From contig OZ271855.1 in the NCBI GenBank assembly GCA_965601955.1, positions 124,001-188,000 on the forward strand: a stretch of DNA of 64,000 nucleotides, given 5' to 3'. Shown in pieces: positions 27,439 to 35,334 of this stretch. Source of the DNA: RHLJ01 sp965601955. Its GTDB lineage: Bacteria; Bacteroidota; Rhodothermia; Balneolales; Balneolaceae. The translations under genes and the position numbers were made by a program. Numbering within the stretch: position 1 is the first letter of the stretch; each line of letters opens with the position of its first letter. The notes beneath the pieces were generated by a model that was given only the letters and a program-made list of their open reading frames with translations, was not told the DNA's origin and made no database searches.

Positions 27439-27549
27439 GTGACTATGCTCTATCTATACCATAGAAAAAGGCTATCTGGTTTGCTTGTCAACGAGGATGA
27501 GATTCAGCATATTCAGCGAATAATTAATGAATTTTTTGAGTCTCATTAA
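27439..27549 (+). pseudogene. remnant of an MhqD-like alpha/beta hydrolase (C-terminal end only)
   Basis: In one frame, codons from 27481 to the TAA at 27547 read LLVNEDEIQHIQRIINEF..., matching the C-terminal segment HLVNEDEINSINSII of the intact hydrolase at 14635-15279. At the DNA level CTTGTCAA-GAGGATGAGATT is nearly identical between the two. Upstream codons (from 27439) still suggest the VTM..LYPGMGH region but with lost or shifted bases, and no start, nucleophile or acid is present. It is a decayed gene end directly before the antiporter gene. Confidence 0.6.
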
Positions 27550-27579
27550 GACTCACATCAACACTAAAAAGCTAACTAA

Positions 27580-29142
27580 ATGGAAATTCTTTGGCTGGGT
27601 TTGGCTTATGTACTTGGAATGATTTTCCAGGCACTGAGACTCCCCCCTTTGGTAGGTTATCTTGTAGCAGGAATTTTACTCTCAATTTCAGGAATACATC
27701 TCGAAACAGACGTTATTCATGAGGTTGGACACCTTGGTGTACTATTACTCCTATTTACAGTAGGCCTGCATCTAAGACTTAAAAATATAATTCAACCTGA
27801 GGTATTTGGCGCCGGAGGTATCCATCTCATTGTTTCGGCAGGGATTTTTACTCTTATTGCTACACTATTTGGGTATGATCTAACAGCCTCAATTGTAATT
27901 GGCGTTCTTCTCGGGTTTTCGAGTACCGTTTTAGCCGCTAAAGCTTTGGAGGCAAGAGGAGAACTGGGTGCGTATCACGCGAGGGTTTCAATTGGTATCC
28001 TAATCCTGCAGGACCTGGCTGCCATCACTGTTCTTGCATTAACAGGCGGGGGACTACCTTCAGTCTGGAGTTTTGGATTATTAATTCTCCCTTTCCTGCG
28101 CCCAGCACTCATAAAATTACTGACCTATAGCGGACATGAAGAATTGCAACTTCTCTTCGGACTTATTCTGGCGGTTGGGTTGGGAACCCTTTTTGAAGTG
28201 CTTGGTCTATCCTCTGAGTTGGGAGCACTTGCAGCAGGAGCATTACTTTCTGGTCACGAACTAGCCGATGAACTCGCTGAAAAGTTATGGGGCATTAAAG
28301 AAGCCTTTCTGGTTGGTTTCTTCCTGGAAGTTGGATTAGCGGGACTGCCAAATATGGATGCCCTCCTTTTTGCAGGAGTTCTATTACTATTGCTGCCGCT
28401 TAAATCCATTATGTATTTCTTCCTTCTTATTGCCTTTAAGCTGAGATCGAGAAACTCTTTTATGGTCACCACTACACTGACCTCTTACAGTGAATTCACT
28501 TTGATCGCCGGAACTGCTGCCGCCAGTGCGGGATTTATCCCCGAATCAACAATCATCGTCTTCGCTTTACTTACAGCGGTTTCATATGCACTTAACGCGC
28601 CATTGACTGCTAATGCAAACAGGCTATGGAATAAATTTGAGAACAAACTTGTACCATTTGAACGCGACGTGAAACACCCTGGACAGCAAGTAGTCAACCT
28701 TGGAGGCGCTCATTATTTGATTGTAGGAATGGGGCAGGCTGGTGAAGCCGCGTATGATTATTTGAAGGAAAGAAACCTTCGGGTAACTGGAATGGATATT
28801 GACCCTGCTCGCATCGAGAAAAACCTAAAGGATAGAAGAAGGGTAGTTTACGGTGATGCTACTGACCCGGAATTATGGCAGTACATCGACCTTTCGGAAG
28901 TAGAAGCAGTAATGCTTGCTGTTCCAAATCCTGATAGTAAGGTTGAAGCAACCAAAATGATGCGGAAGAATAAGTTTGAAAATGATATCTATGCATTAAC
29001 CATGCGGGATGAGGAACACACAGCACTAAGAGATGCCGGTGCTAATGCAGTATGCCTGCCTATGAAACAGGCGGGAAGAAAGCTTGCTGAGCTAAGTATC
29101 AGCGAGGAAATCGAAGGTTCAATGTCATTGGAGTTGATGTAA
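27580..29142 (+). CDS. CPA2-type cation:proton antiporter with RCK (TrkA-N) domain
   Basis: The 520-residue protein has a polytopic Na_H_exchanger domain of about 12 spans (1-370), with LLLFTVGLHLRLKNI, the GFSSTVLAAKALE motif and the gating region ILQDLAAITVLAL. A cytosolic RCK_N NAD-binding domain follows (~376-490) with YLIVGMGQAGEAAYDYL and DIDPARIEKN. It resembles KefB/YbaL transporters that move K+ or Na+ against protons and are gated by nucleotides or redox metabolites. Its stop overlaps the next start by one base, beginning a four-gene unit with a zinc-finger protein, a kinase and a reductase-like regulator, which suggests signal-controlled ion flux. Confidence 0.9.
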   Translation: MEILWLGLAYVLGMIFQALRLPPLVGYLVAGILLSISGIHLETDVIHEVGHLGVLLLLFTVGLHLRLKNIIQPEVFGAGGIHLIVSAGIFTLIATLFGYDLTASIVIGVLLGFSSTVLAAKALEARGELGAYHARVSIGILILQDLAAITVLALTGGGLPSVWSFGLLILPFLRPALIKLLTYSGHEELQLLFGLILAVGLGTLFEVLGLSSELGALAAGALLSGHELADELAEKLWGIKEAFLVGFFLEVGLAGLPNMDALLFAGVLLLLLPLKSIMYFFLLIAFKLRSRNSFMVTTTLTSYSEFTLIAGTAAASAGFIPESTIIVFALLTAVSYALNAPLTANANRLWNKFENKLVPFERDVKHPGQQVVNLGGAHYLIVGMGQAGEAAYDYLKERNLRVTGMDIDPARIEKNLKDRRRVVYGDATDPELWQYIDLSEVEAVMLAVPNPDSKVEATKMMRKNKFENDIYALTMRDEEHTALRDAGANAVCLPMKQAGRKLAELSISEEIEGSMSLELM

Positions 29143-29402
29143 TGAGTTGCGAACACGAGAATATGATCAGAATCACAGAACCGGTTGGAGAAATTCAATG
29201 TGAGGATTGTGTAAAACAGGGGGATACCTGGGTTCACCTTAGAATGTGTATGACCTGTGGATACATAGGATGCTGTGATAGCTCTAAGAATAAACATGCT
29301 CGTAAACATTTTTTTAGAACAGGGCACCCTATTATTCGATCTGTTGAGCCAGGAGAAAACTGGCATTATTGTTTTATTCATAAAGAAATGTTGGAAGCTT
29401 AA
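29142..29402 (+). CDS. UBP-type zinc finger protein
   Basis: The 86-residue protein has the ZnF-UBP pattern of Cys and His: CEHEN at the start, CEDC, HLRMCMTCGYIGCCDSS, KHARKHFFRTGHP and a final WHYCFIHKE. Eukaryotic members bind ubiquitin C termini; bacterial stand-alone copies are often encoded beside cation antiporters, cyclic-nucleotide-binding kinases and thioredoxin-reductase-like proteins, as here. It is joined to both neighbours by TAATG overlaps, so translation is coupled. Its role is unknown; a zinc-dependent adaptor in the antiporter/kinase system is an inference. Confidence 0.88.
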   Translation: MSCEHENMIRITEPVGEIQCEDCVKQGDTWVHLRMCMTCGYIGCCDSSKNKHARKHFFRTGHPIIRSVEPGENWHYCFIHKEMLEA

Positions 29403-30790
29403 TGGAAGACTTTATTGTTTCATCACTTCAGCAAAACCCTGCTTTTGAAAATGTACCCGAAGAACAGCTTAGATGGTTTGCATCGGTTTCTGAGCTTTGT
29501 ATATATCAGCCGGATGAAGTAATTGTTAAACCCGGAGATGATATAGATGGGCTATTCATCATTTTTGAAGGTTCCCTTAGGGCTCAAATCAAAAGAGGAA
29601 ATCAGTTTAGCCCCCTGGCGCACTTTGAAAAAGGCGACATCTCAGGAAAATTACCTTTCTCAAGAATGCAATCTTCTGCCGCGTTTATGACTGTTTTGGA
29701 AGAATGTACATTGCTACGAACCCATGAAAGTACGTTCAAGGAAATCACAAAACGGTATGAACTGGTATCAGTATTTGTGCACTCTCTTTCTGATCGAATA
29801 CGCAGTTTTACTACACAACAGCAGCAAAATGAAAAGCTGGTTGCACTTGGAAAACTTTCAGCGGGACTTGCCCATGAATTAAATAACCCTGCATCGGCCA
29901 TGGTAAGAAGTGCTACCGAACTTAAAAAAGGGTTGAAGTCCAGCCCGGACAAGTTCAAAGCGGTAATGCACATAAAAATGAATGATGAGCAGGTTGATGC
30001 CGTAAATGATTTGGTTTTTCGAAAAGCAGAAAAGGGTTCCTCCAATGAGCAAAGCTTGATGGCACGAACGGCTCTTGAAGATGATCTAACCGACTGGATG
30101 GAAGACCATGGAGTTGATGATGGGTTTGAATATGCAGAAACGTTTGCTGAATACTGCTTCAATACTGATGATCTAGAATTTGTGCTGGAGCATGTAACAG
30201 AAGAATATCTCCCTCCTGTTCTTGGATGGCTCGCAAATGTGTTAACTACCGAAAAAATGGTAGAGGAAATCGAAGATGCTGCTACGCGAATATCTGATCT
30301 AATATCTTCGGTAAAAACATACTCTCATATGGACCGAGGCTCTGATAAAGAAGCGGTAGATCTTAAGAAAATGTTTAAGAGTACCATCACTATGCTCAAT
30401 CATAAAGCCAAACAGAAAAACATCGTTTATGACATCGATGTACCAGAAGGCTTGCCTGAATTCTGTGGATATGTAAGCGAATTAAACCAGGTTTGGACCA
30501 ACTTATTAGACAATGCGATTGACGCGCTGGAGGATGGAGGGAAAATCAGTATCTCGGCATTTACTAAAAATGGAGACCTGATTTTACACTTTAAAGATAA
30601 CGGTTCAGGAATCCCCGAGGATGTCCAAAATAAAATCTTCGATCCCTTCTTTACTACCAAAGATGTAGGCAAAGGAACCGGGCTTGGACTGGATGTAGTG
30701 CACAAGATTATTGATAAACATAACGGAAGTATCAAAGTTACTTCTCAACCAGGTGATACCACCTTCGAACTCTGTTTCCCACTTTCATGA
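29402..30790 (+). CDS. soluble histidine kinase with cyclic-nucleotide-binding domain
   Basis: The 462-residue protein has an N-terminal cNMP-binding-type domain (~10-130, with VIVKPGDDIDGLFIIFEGS), a dimerisation/phosphoacceptor segment with His158 in LSAGLAHELNNPASA, an unusually long helical insert (~180-290) and an HATPase_c domain (~340-460) with NLLDNAIDAL, FKDNGSGIPE, DPFFTTK and GKGTGLGLDVV. There are no membrane spans, so it senses an intracellular signal. The start overlaps the zinc-finger stop (TAATG) and the end overlaps the receiver-reductase fusion (ATGA). It most likely phosphorylates that fusion's receiver domain. Confidence 0.9.
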   Translation: MEDFIVSSLQQNPAFENVPEEQLRWFASVSELCIYQPDEVIVKPGDDIDGLFIIFEGSLRAQIKRGNQFSPLAHFEKGDISGKLPFSRMQSSAAFMTVLEECTLLRTHESTFKEITKRYELVSVFVHSLSDRIRSFTTQQQQNEKLVALGKLSAGLAHELNNPASAMVRSATELKKGLKSSPDKFKAVMHIKMNDEQVDAVNDLVFRKAEKGSSNEQSLMARTALEDDLTDWMEDHGVDDGFEYAETFAEYCFNTDDLEFVLEHVTEEYLPPVLGWLANVLTTEKMVEEIEDAATRISDLISSVKTYSHMDRGSDKEAVDLKKMFKSTITMLNHKAKQKNIVYDIDVPEGLPEFCGYVSELNQVWTNLLDNAIDALEDGGKISISAFTKNGDLILHFKDNGSGIPEDVQNKIFDPFFTTKDVGKGTGLGLDVVHKIIDKHNGSIKVTSQPGDTTFELCFPLS

Positions 30791-32460
30791 AAAAACCCAT
30801 ACTATTTGCTGTAGATGATGATCCCCAGGTTTTGCGTGCCATACAGCGAGACCTTAGAAGTAATTACAGGAGTGATTTCAGAATTCTAAGTACTAATTCC
30901 CCAAAAGAGGCCCTTGAAACTCTACCTGAGCTAAAAAAACAAGGGGAAACAGTCGCACTTTTCCTTTCGGATCAGCGAATGCCCGAAATGATTGGAGTCG
31001 ATTTCTTAGAACAGGCAAAAAAGATATATCCTGAAGCCAAGCGAGTTCTCCTTACTGCATACTCTGATACCAATGCAGCCATAAAAGCCATTAATGACGT
31101 TCAGCTGGATTACTATTTACTTAAACCCTGGGATCCGCCGGAAGAAAAACTCTTCCCCGTTTTAGATGACTTACTGGATGAATGGCAGGCAAACTATAAA
31201 CCTGAATTCCAGGGAATAAAGCTTGTTGGGTATCAATACTCTCCAAAGTCTCATACGATTAAGGATTACCTATCCGGAAATTTGATCCCTTACCGGTGGT
31301 TAGATATTGAAGCAAGCGATAGCGATAAAGCCACCGATTTGCTTGAGGAATCTGGAATAGACGTAAAAGATTTACCCGCCATTTTCTTCGAAGACGGAAC
31401 ACATCTTACCGAACCAACACCACTTCAAATCGCTAACAAACTTGGGAGAAACCCTTCTGCATCAGAGAATATTTATGATGTAGCAATTATTGGAGCTGGA
31501 CCGGCTGGTTTAGCTGCAGCAGTTTATGGAGGATCCGAGGGACTAAAAACATTGCTTATAGAAAAAAGAGCTCCTGGAGGGCAAGCTGGGACAAGTTCCA
31601 GGATCGAAAACTACCTGGGGTTTCCAAATGGATTAAGTGGAGCTGACCTCGCGCGAAGAGCGATAACTCAAGCTACACGGTTTGGGATCGAGTTCTTATC
31701 TCCTCAAGAGGTGGTTGATATTAAAATTAATGACCACTACAAAACATTAACCCTGTCCGACGAAAGTACCGTTAATGCAAAAGCGGTAGTAGTCACTACC
31801 GGAGTTAATTACCGAAAACTGGAGTGTAAGGGTGTTTCGGATTTCACGGGCGCCGGAATCTATTACGGTGCTGCCATGACGGAAGCTCATGCCTTCAAAG
31901 ACAAACAGGTTTATGTAGTGGGAGGAGGTAACTCTGCTGGACAGGCTGCAATGTATCTTTCCACCTTTGCAAAAAATGTATATATCCTGATCCGGAGGGA
32001 CTCCCTGGTAAGTAGTATGTCTTCTTACCTTATTGATCAGATCGATAAAACAGAAAATATCGAGCTGAAGCCATTTACTGAAGTAACGGAAGCTTGTGGG
32101 GAAGGAAAGCTCCAAAAACTAGTGCTTTCTGATACTAAATCTGGTCAGCTCAATGAGGTCGAAGCTGATGGGCTATTTATATTTATAGGAGCACGCCCCT
32201 ATACTGACTGGATTAAATCTGATATCATCAAAAATGAGAAGGGCTTTTTAGAAACGGGGAAAGAATTGAGCAGATATGAAGAGTTTTCAAAAGTATGGCA
32301 GCTCGATCGTCAGCCTTTTCTTTTAGAGACCTGTAATCCTGGAATTTTTGCAGCTGGTGATGTACGAGCAGGAGCAATGAACCGTGTTGCTTCAGCCGTG
32401 GGTGAAGGGGCTATGAGTATTAAATATGTGCATGAGTACCTGGCCGATTCAAACTTGTAA
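30787..32460 (+). CDS. receiver domain / glutaredoxin-like / thioredoxin-reductase-like fusion
   Basis: The 557-residue protein has a receiver domain (~1-130; acidic AVDDDPQ, phosphoacceptor Asp62 in LSDQRMP, Lys in LLKPWDPP) and a glutaredoxin-fold segment (~143-220) whose usual CPxC site reads SPKS (152-155). A thioredoxin-reductase-type flavoprotein (~228-555) follows, with FAD motif IIGAGPAGLAAAVYGG, NAD(P)H motif VVGGGNSAGQAAMYL and FAGDVRAGAMNRVASAVGEG. The reductase CxxC is also gone: the position reads YYGAAM (~359-364). It is known in databases as a fused response regulator/thioredoxin-disulfide reductase. Without redox cysteines it may be a phosphorylation-controlled flavin sensor or an oxidase/reductase with another acceptor. 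Confidence 0.9.
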   Translation: MKKPILFAVDDDPQVLRAIQRDLRSNYRSDFRILSTNSPKEALETLPELKKQGETVALFLSDQRMPEMIGVDFLEQAKKIYPEAKRVLLTAYSDTNAAIKAINDVQLDYYLLKPWDPPEEKLFPVLDDLLDEWQANYKPEFQGIKLVGYQYSPKSHTIKDYLSGNLIPYRWLDIEASDSDKATDLLEESGIDVKDLPAIFFEDGTHLTEPTPLQIANKLGRNPSASENIYDVAIIGAGPAGLAAAVYGGSEGLKTLLIEKRAPGGQAGTSSRIENYLGFPNGLSGADLARRAITQATRFGIEFLSPQEVVDIKINDHYKTLTLSDESTVNAKAVVVTTGVNYRKLECKGVSDFTGAGIYYGAAMTEAHAFKDKQVYVVGGGNSAGQAAMYLSTFAKNVYILIRRDSLVSSMSSYLIDQIDKTENIELKPFTEVTEACGEGKLQKLVLSDTKSGQLNEVEADGLFIFIGARPYTDWIKSDIIKNEKGFLETGKELSRYEEFSKVWQLDRQPFLLETCNPGIFAAGDVRAGAMNRVASAVGEGAMSIKYVHEYLADSNL

Positions 32461-32506
32461 ATTATATAAATCTTACATACTCTTTTTTGGATAAAAATAT
32501 ATTTGC

Positions 32507-33463
32507 GTGAAAGTAGAAGAACCTCTTTTCGATTATGTAAGCCCCAATTTAAGTCACGAAATCATATGTGGTGACTCTCAGAAGATTCTCAAGAAAATGG
32601 AAAATGAGAAATTCGATCTGATAATAACCTCTCCTCCATATAACATTGGAAAAGAATATGAGACTAAAACTTCTATTGAAGAATATCTATCTACACAAAA
32701 AGGTATTATCAAGGAACTTGTCAGGGTTTTATCTGATGAAGGAAGTATCTGTTGGCAAGTAGGAAACTACATTGACAAGGGAGAAGTGTTTCCATTGGAT
32801 ATTTTCTATTACCAGATTTTTAAAGAACTCGGCTTAAAACTACGAAATAGAATAATCTGGCACTTTGGTCATGGTCTTCACGCTTCCAACCGCTTCTCTG
32901 GGCGTTATGAAACCATTCTATGGTTTACTAAAACTGATGACTATATATTTAACTTGGATGATGTAAGAGTACCATCAAAATATCCTGGGAAAAGGCATTT
33001 CAAAGGACCAAAAAAAGGTGAGCTATCTGGAAACCCTAAAGGAAAAAACCCTTCTGATATTTGGGAAATTGTGATTAGAGATTGGGAAAATGAATTATGG
33101 AATATTCCCAATGTTAAATCTAATCACCCAGAAAAAACTGAGCATCCTTGTCAATACCCTGTAGAATTAGTTGAAAGATGCATTCTTGCTTTAACAAATA
33201 AAGAAAGTTGGGTTCTAGATCCTTTTTGTGGAGTAGGTTCAGCAGTTATTGCTTCAGTAAAAAATGATAGGAATTCAATTGGAATTGAAATGCAGCAAGA
33301 ATATTGCGAGTTGGCTCAGAAGAGAATCACCGACCTAAAAAATGGTACATTAAAATTACGACCGATAAATAAACCTATTCATACTCCATCTAAAAAAGAT
33401 AAAATTGCTCAAGTCCCAAAAGAGTGGCAAAAAGAACTCAACTATAAAGTAAATGGAATATGA
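32507..33463 (+). CDS. type II DNA methyltransferase (beta class, probable N4-cytosine)
   Basis: The 318-residue protein has target-catalysis motif IV TSPPYNIG near residues 41-48 and, towards the C terminus (~238-250), the SAM-binding motif DPFCGVGSAVIAS followed by GIEMQQEYCELAQKRI. This IV-before-I order defines the beta class. TSPPY is usual in N4-cytosine enzymes but also occurs in N6-adenine ones. The start is GTG at 32507; the first ATG (Met31) would remove conserved sequence (HEIICGDSQKIL). The gene and the next one are visibly A/T-richer than their neighbours. Its last bases overlap the endonuclease start (ATGA). It should protect host DNA at the sites cut by the partner. Confidence 0.88.
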   Translation: MKVEEPLFDYVSPNLSHEIICGDSQKILKKMENEKFDLIITSPPYNIGKEYETKTSIEEYLSTQKGIIKELVRVLSDEGSICWQVGNYIDKGEVFPLDIFYYQIFKELGLKLRNRIIWHFGHGLHASNRFSGRYETILWFTKTDDYIFNLDDVRVPSKYPGKRHFKGPKKGELSGNPKGKNPSDIWEIVIRDWENELWNIPNVKSNHPEKTEHPCQYPVELVERCILALTNKESWVLDPFCGVGSAVIASVKNDRNSIGIEMQQEYCELAQKRITDLKNGTLKLRPINKPIHTPSKKDKIAQVPKEWQKELNYKVNGI

Positions 33464-34071
33464 AAGTAGCTCAAAAATATTCGCACTTAAATGGCGAAGA
33501 ATATTTGCTAGTTCATCATAAGAAAGAGTACAAACAGATAATCGATATTATTGAATCTGTTGATGCTGAAAAACACCGAACAAAAGTTTCAAAAGAGAAA
33601 AATCGTATCGGTGAATTGCTCTATAATCCAGGCACCTTGAATTCTGATTTCAAAGAGAAATTTGACTCTTTTGACTGGAAAGAAAGAAGAAGAGATTTTT
33701 ATGTCTCAACTGATTACGAAGTAGTAAAACAGATTGAGCCTATGAACTATAAAGATCAGAAAGAATTTCTTCAAAAAATCGATCATCCACTTCACAATTC
33801 CTATAATCAAACTGATTTTATTAAGAACAAGATTGGAGTAGAAGTTCAATTAGGAAAGTACTTCGCAGTTACATATGACCTTTTTGTAAAGCATTTATCA
33901 TTCTATAATGGACAAGTAATCAATATCGGTGTTGAGATTATTCCAACAAAAAAAATGCAACAGAAAATGTCGTCCGGACCTCCATGGTTTGAGAAAGAAA
34001 TTCATAACGTAATGCGCCACGGTCGGACAAACCCCCCAGTTCCTTTACTGGTTTTGGGTATTGAGCCTTAA
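33460..34071 (+). CDS. type II restriction endonuclease, BglII/BstYI family
   Basis: The 203-residue protein matches the BglII/BstYI endonuclease family in length and in its C-terminal half: DFIKNKIGVEVQLGKY contains Asp119, Glu128 and Gln130, with the same 9- and 2-residue spacing as the known active site of BglII (Asp84, Glu93, Gln95). It is followed by YDLFVKHLSFY, NIGVEIIPTK and the family-like end VPLLVLGIEP. Known members cut around GATC (AGATCT, RGATCY), so this enzyme probably recognises a GATC-core hexamer; the exact site cannot be read from sequence. It overlaps the methyltransferase gene by four bases. Confidence 0.85.
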   Translation: MKVAQKYSHLNGEEYLLVHHKKEYKQIIDIIESVDAEKHRTKVSKEKNRIGELLYNPGTLNSDFKEKFDSFDWKERRRDFYVSTDYEVVKQIEPMNYKDQKEFLQKIDHPLHNSYNQTDFIKNKIGVEVQLGKYFAVTYDLFVKHLSFYNGQVINIGVEIIPTKKMQQKMSSGPPWFEKEIHNVMRHGRTNPPVPLLVLGIEP

Positions 34072-34078
34072 AATACTC

Positions 34079-34606
34079 ATGTCCTTCTACCGTAAAGTCT
34101 CAGAGTTTGGGACTAAGTTTATAAAACCTCATCTCCTGTATAGGTACGGATTCAATTTATCCCCCATGTACCGTAGGAGTACCGGAAGAATCATCTACGT
34201 TTCGAGGGATTTGTTGGAGATAAAAATTAAGATCCCAATCAGCTACAAGAATCGGAATTATATGAATTCCATTTTTGGGGGGAGCATGTTTTCAGCAGTG
34301 GATCCAATTCCTTTGGTCCAGCTTATCAATTTGTTGGATCACGACTTTATAATTTGGGATAAGTCAGCCGAGATTAGCTTTCTAAGACCCGCAAAAGAAG
34401 ATTTGTATGCTTCCTTTTCTTATTCAGCAGAAGAACTAGATGAAATAAGAACAGGGGTTGCAGCTAAAAAGGAAATTGAAATTATAAAAACCACAAAGCT
34501 AACAGATAAACAAGGAGAGAAAGTTTTCTGCGAAGTAAAAAAGAAAATTTATATCGCTGATAAAGCTCACTACAGGCTAAAGAGAAAAAAGAAGTTATCT
34601 CAATAG
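34079..34606 (+). CDS. DUF4442 (hotdog-fold, thioesterase-like) protein
   Basis: About 175 residues if started at ATG 34079 (MSFYRKVSEF); a TTG at 34061 would add six residues and overlap the endonuclease stop, so the ATG is preferred. The central region has the hotdog pattern FGGSMFSAVDPIPLVQLIN and KSAEISFLRPA, typical of DUF4442 proteins related to acyl-CoA thioesterases/PaaI. It begins seven bases after the endonuclease and shares its A/T-rich composition, so it may have arrived with it or simply be the native flank. The end overlaps the convergent TlpA-like gene by 12 bases. Substrate unknown. Confidence 0.8.
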   Translation: MSFYRKVSEFGTKFIKPHLLYRYGFNLSPMYRRSTGRIIYVSRDLLEIKIKIPISYKNRNYMNSIFGGSMFSAVDPIPLVQLINLLDHDFIIWDKSAEISFLRPAKEDLYASFSYSAEELDEIRTGVAAKKEIEIIKTTKLTDKQGEKVFCEVKKKIYIADKAHYRLKRKKKLSQ

Positions 34607-35194
34607 CGCCTCAAGATTCTCTGCTTCTATATCTTTGCCCAATACCACACCTGCACTATCAATTAAAAAAGTAGTTGGGGTGCTATAAACCCCGTATTGA
34701 GTAGCTATAGGAGAATCGACACCCATAAAGTCAGAAACCTGGAGCCAGGTTATCTCATCTTTTTCTATTGCCGTTTCCCAATTTGTTCTGCTTCGATCTA
34801 AGGAAACACCCAGAATTTCAAAGCCCTGTTCGCGGTATTCTTCATAAAATGTAGCCAAAGTGTTGTTCTCTCTCCTACAAGTTGGGCACCATGAAGCCCA
34901 AAAAGTGAGGAATACTTTTTTTCCTTTCAGATCAGACAGGCTAATCTCTTCTCCATTTAAAGTACTCAAGGTGAAATCAGGAGCTCTACTTCCAACTATT
35001 ACTGCCTCAAAATTCTCAACAAGCTGCTCCTTATTGCTATTAATTGCCTGGTGCTCCAGTGTTCCATTGAACCGGGAATAGACTTCGAAAAAAAGCGGAT
35101 GTTCAGGATTCCTGAAGAAGAATGGGAACGCAATCAAATAAATGAGTACCAACAGTATGGGATAGATCCACCACTTCGTAAATAGTGTTTTCAT
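34595..35194 (-). CDS. TlpA/ResA-like membrane-anchored thioredoxin
   Basis: The 199-residue protein has one N-terminal anchor (~8-27, IYPILLVLIYLIAFPFFF) and a periplasmic thioredoxin fold (~65-195) with the redox motif ASWCPTCRREN, the start of the AhpC/TSA-Redoxin pattern (GSRAPDFTLSTLNGEE) and the cis-proline region YSTPTTFLIDS. It is likely a thiol-disulfide reductase for periplasmic proteins or cytochrome c maturation. It is a single gene, divergent from the glycosyltransferase (140-bp shared upstream region) and convergent with the DUF4442 gene. Confidence 0.9.
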   Translation of the reverse strand: MKTLFTKWWIYPILLVLIYLIAFPFFFRNPEHPLFFEVYSRFNGTLEHQAINSNKEQLVENFEAVIVGSRAPDFTLSTLNGEEISLSDLKGKKVFLTFWASWCPTCRRENNTLATFYEEYREQGFEILGVSLDRSRTNWETAIEKDEITWLQVSDFMGVDSPIATQYGVYSTPTTFLIDSAGVVLGKDIEAENLEALLR

Positions 35195-35334
35195 AAAAAG
35201 AGCTGATAATTATTTCAAAAAACTATTCATTTGAACACTGCATATCTCATTGATTTACTCTATTCAAATCATCGCCTTTTGTCTAAGCAACAATTTGCGT
35301 CAATCCCTATTTTGTCTCAAACCCAACCAACTCT

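Noticed and set aside
29602..30162. Open frame of 186 codons on the minus strand inside the cNMP-kinase gene
   Set aside because: It lies wholly antisense to a gene with clear kinase motifs, shows no domain and is rich in Ser, Cys and Phe, as mirror frames are. The same applies to the antisense frames at 49290-49877, 9196-9666 and 5589-5945.
32507..34606. Mobile element around the restriction-modification genes
   Set aside because: Composition differs, but there is no integrase, no direct repeat flanking the pair and no terminal inverted repeat visible.
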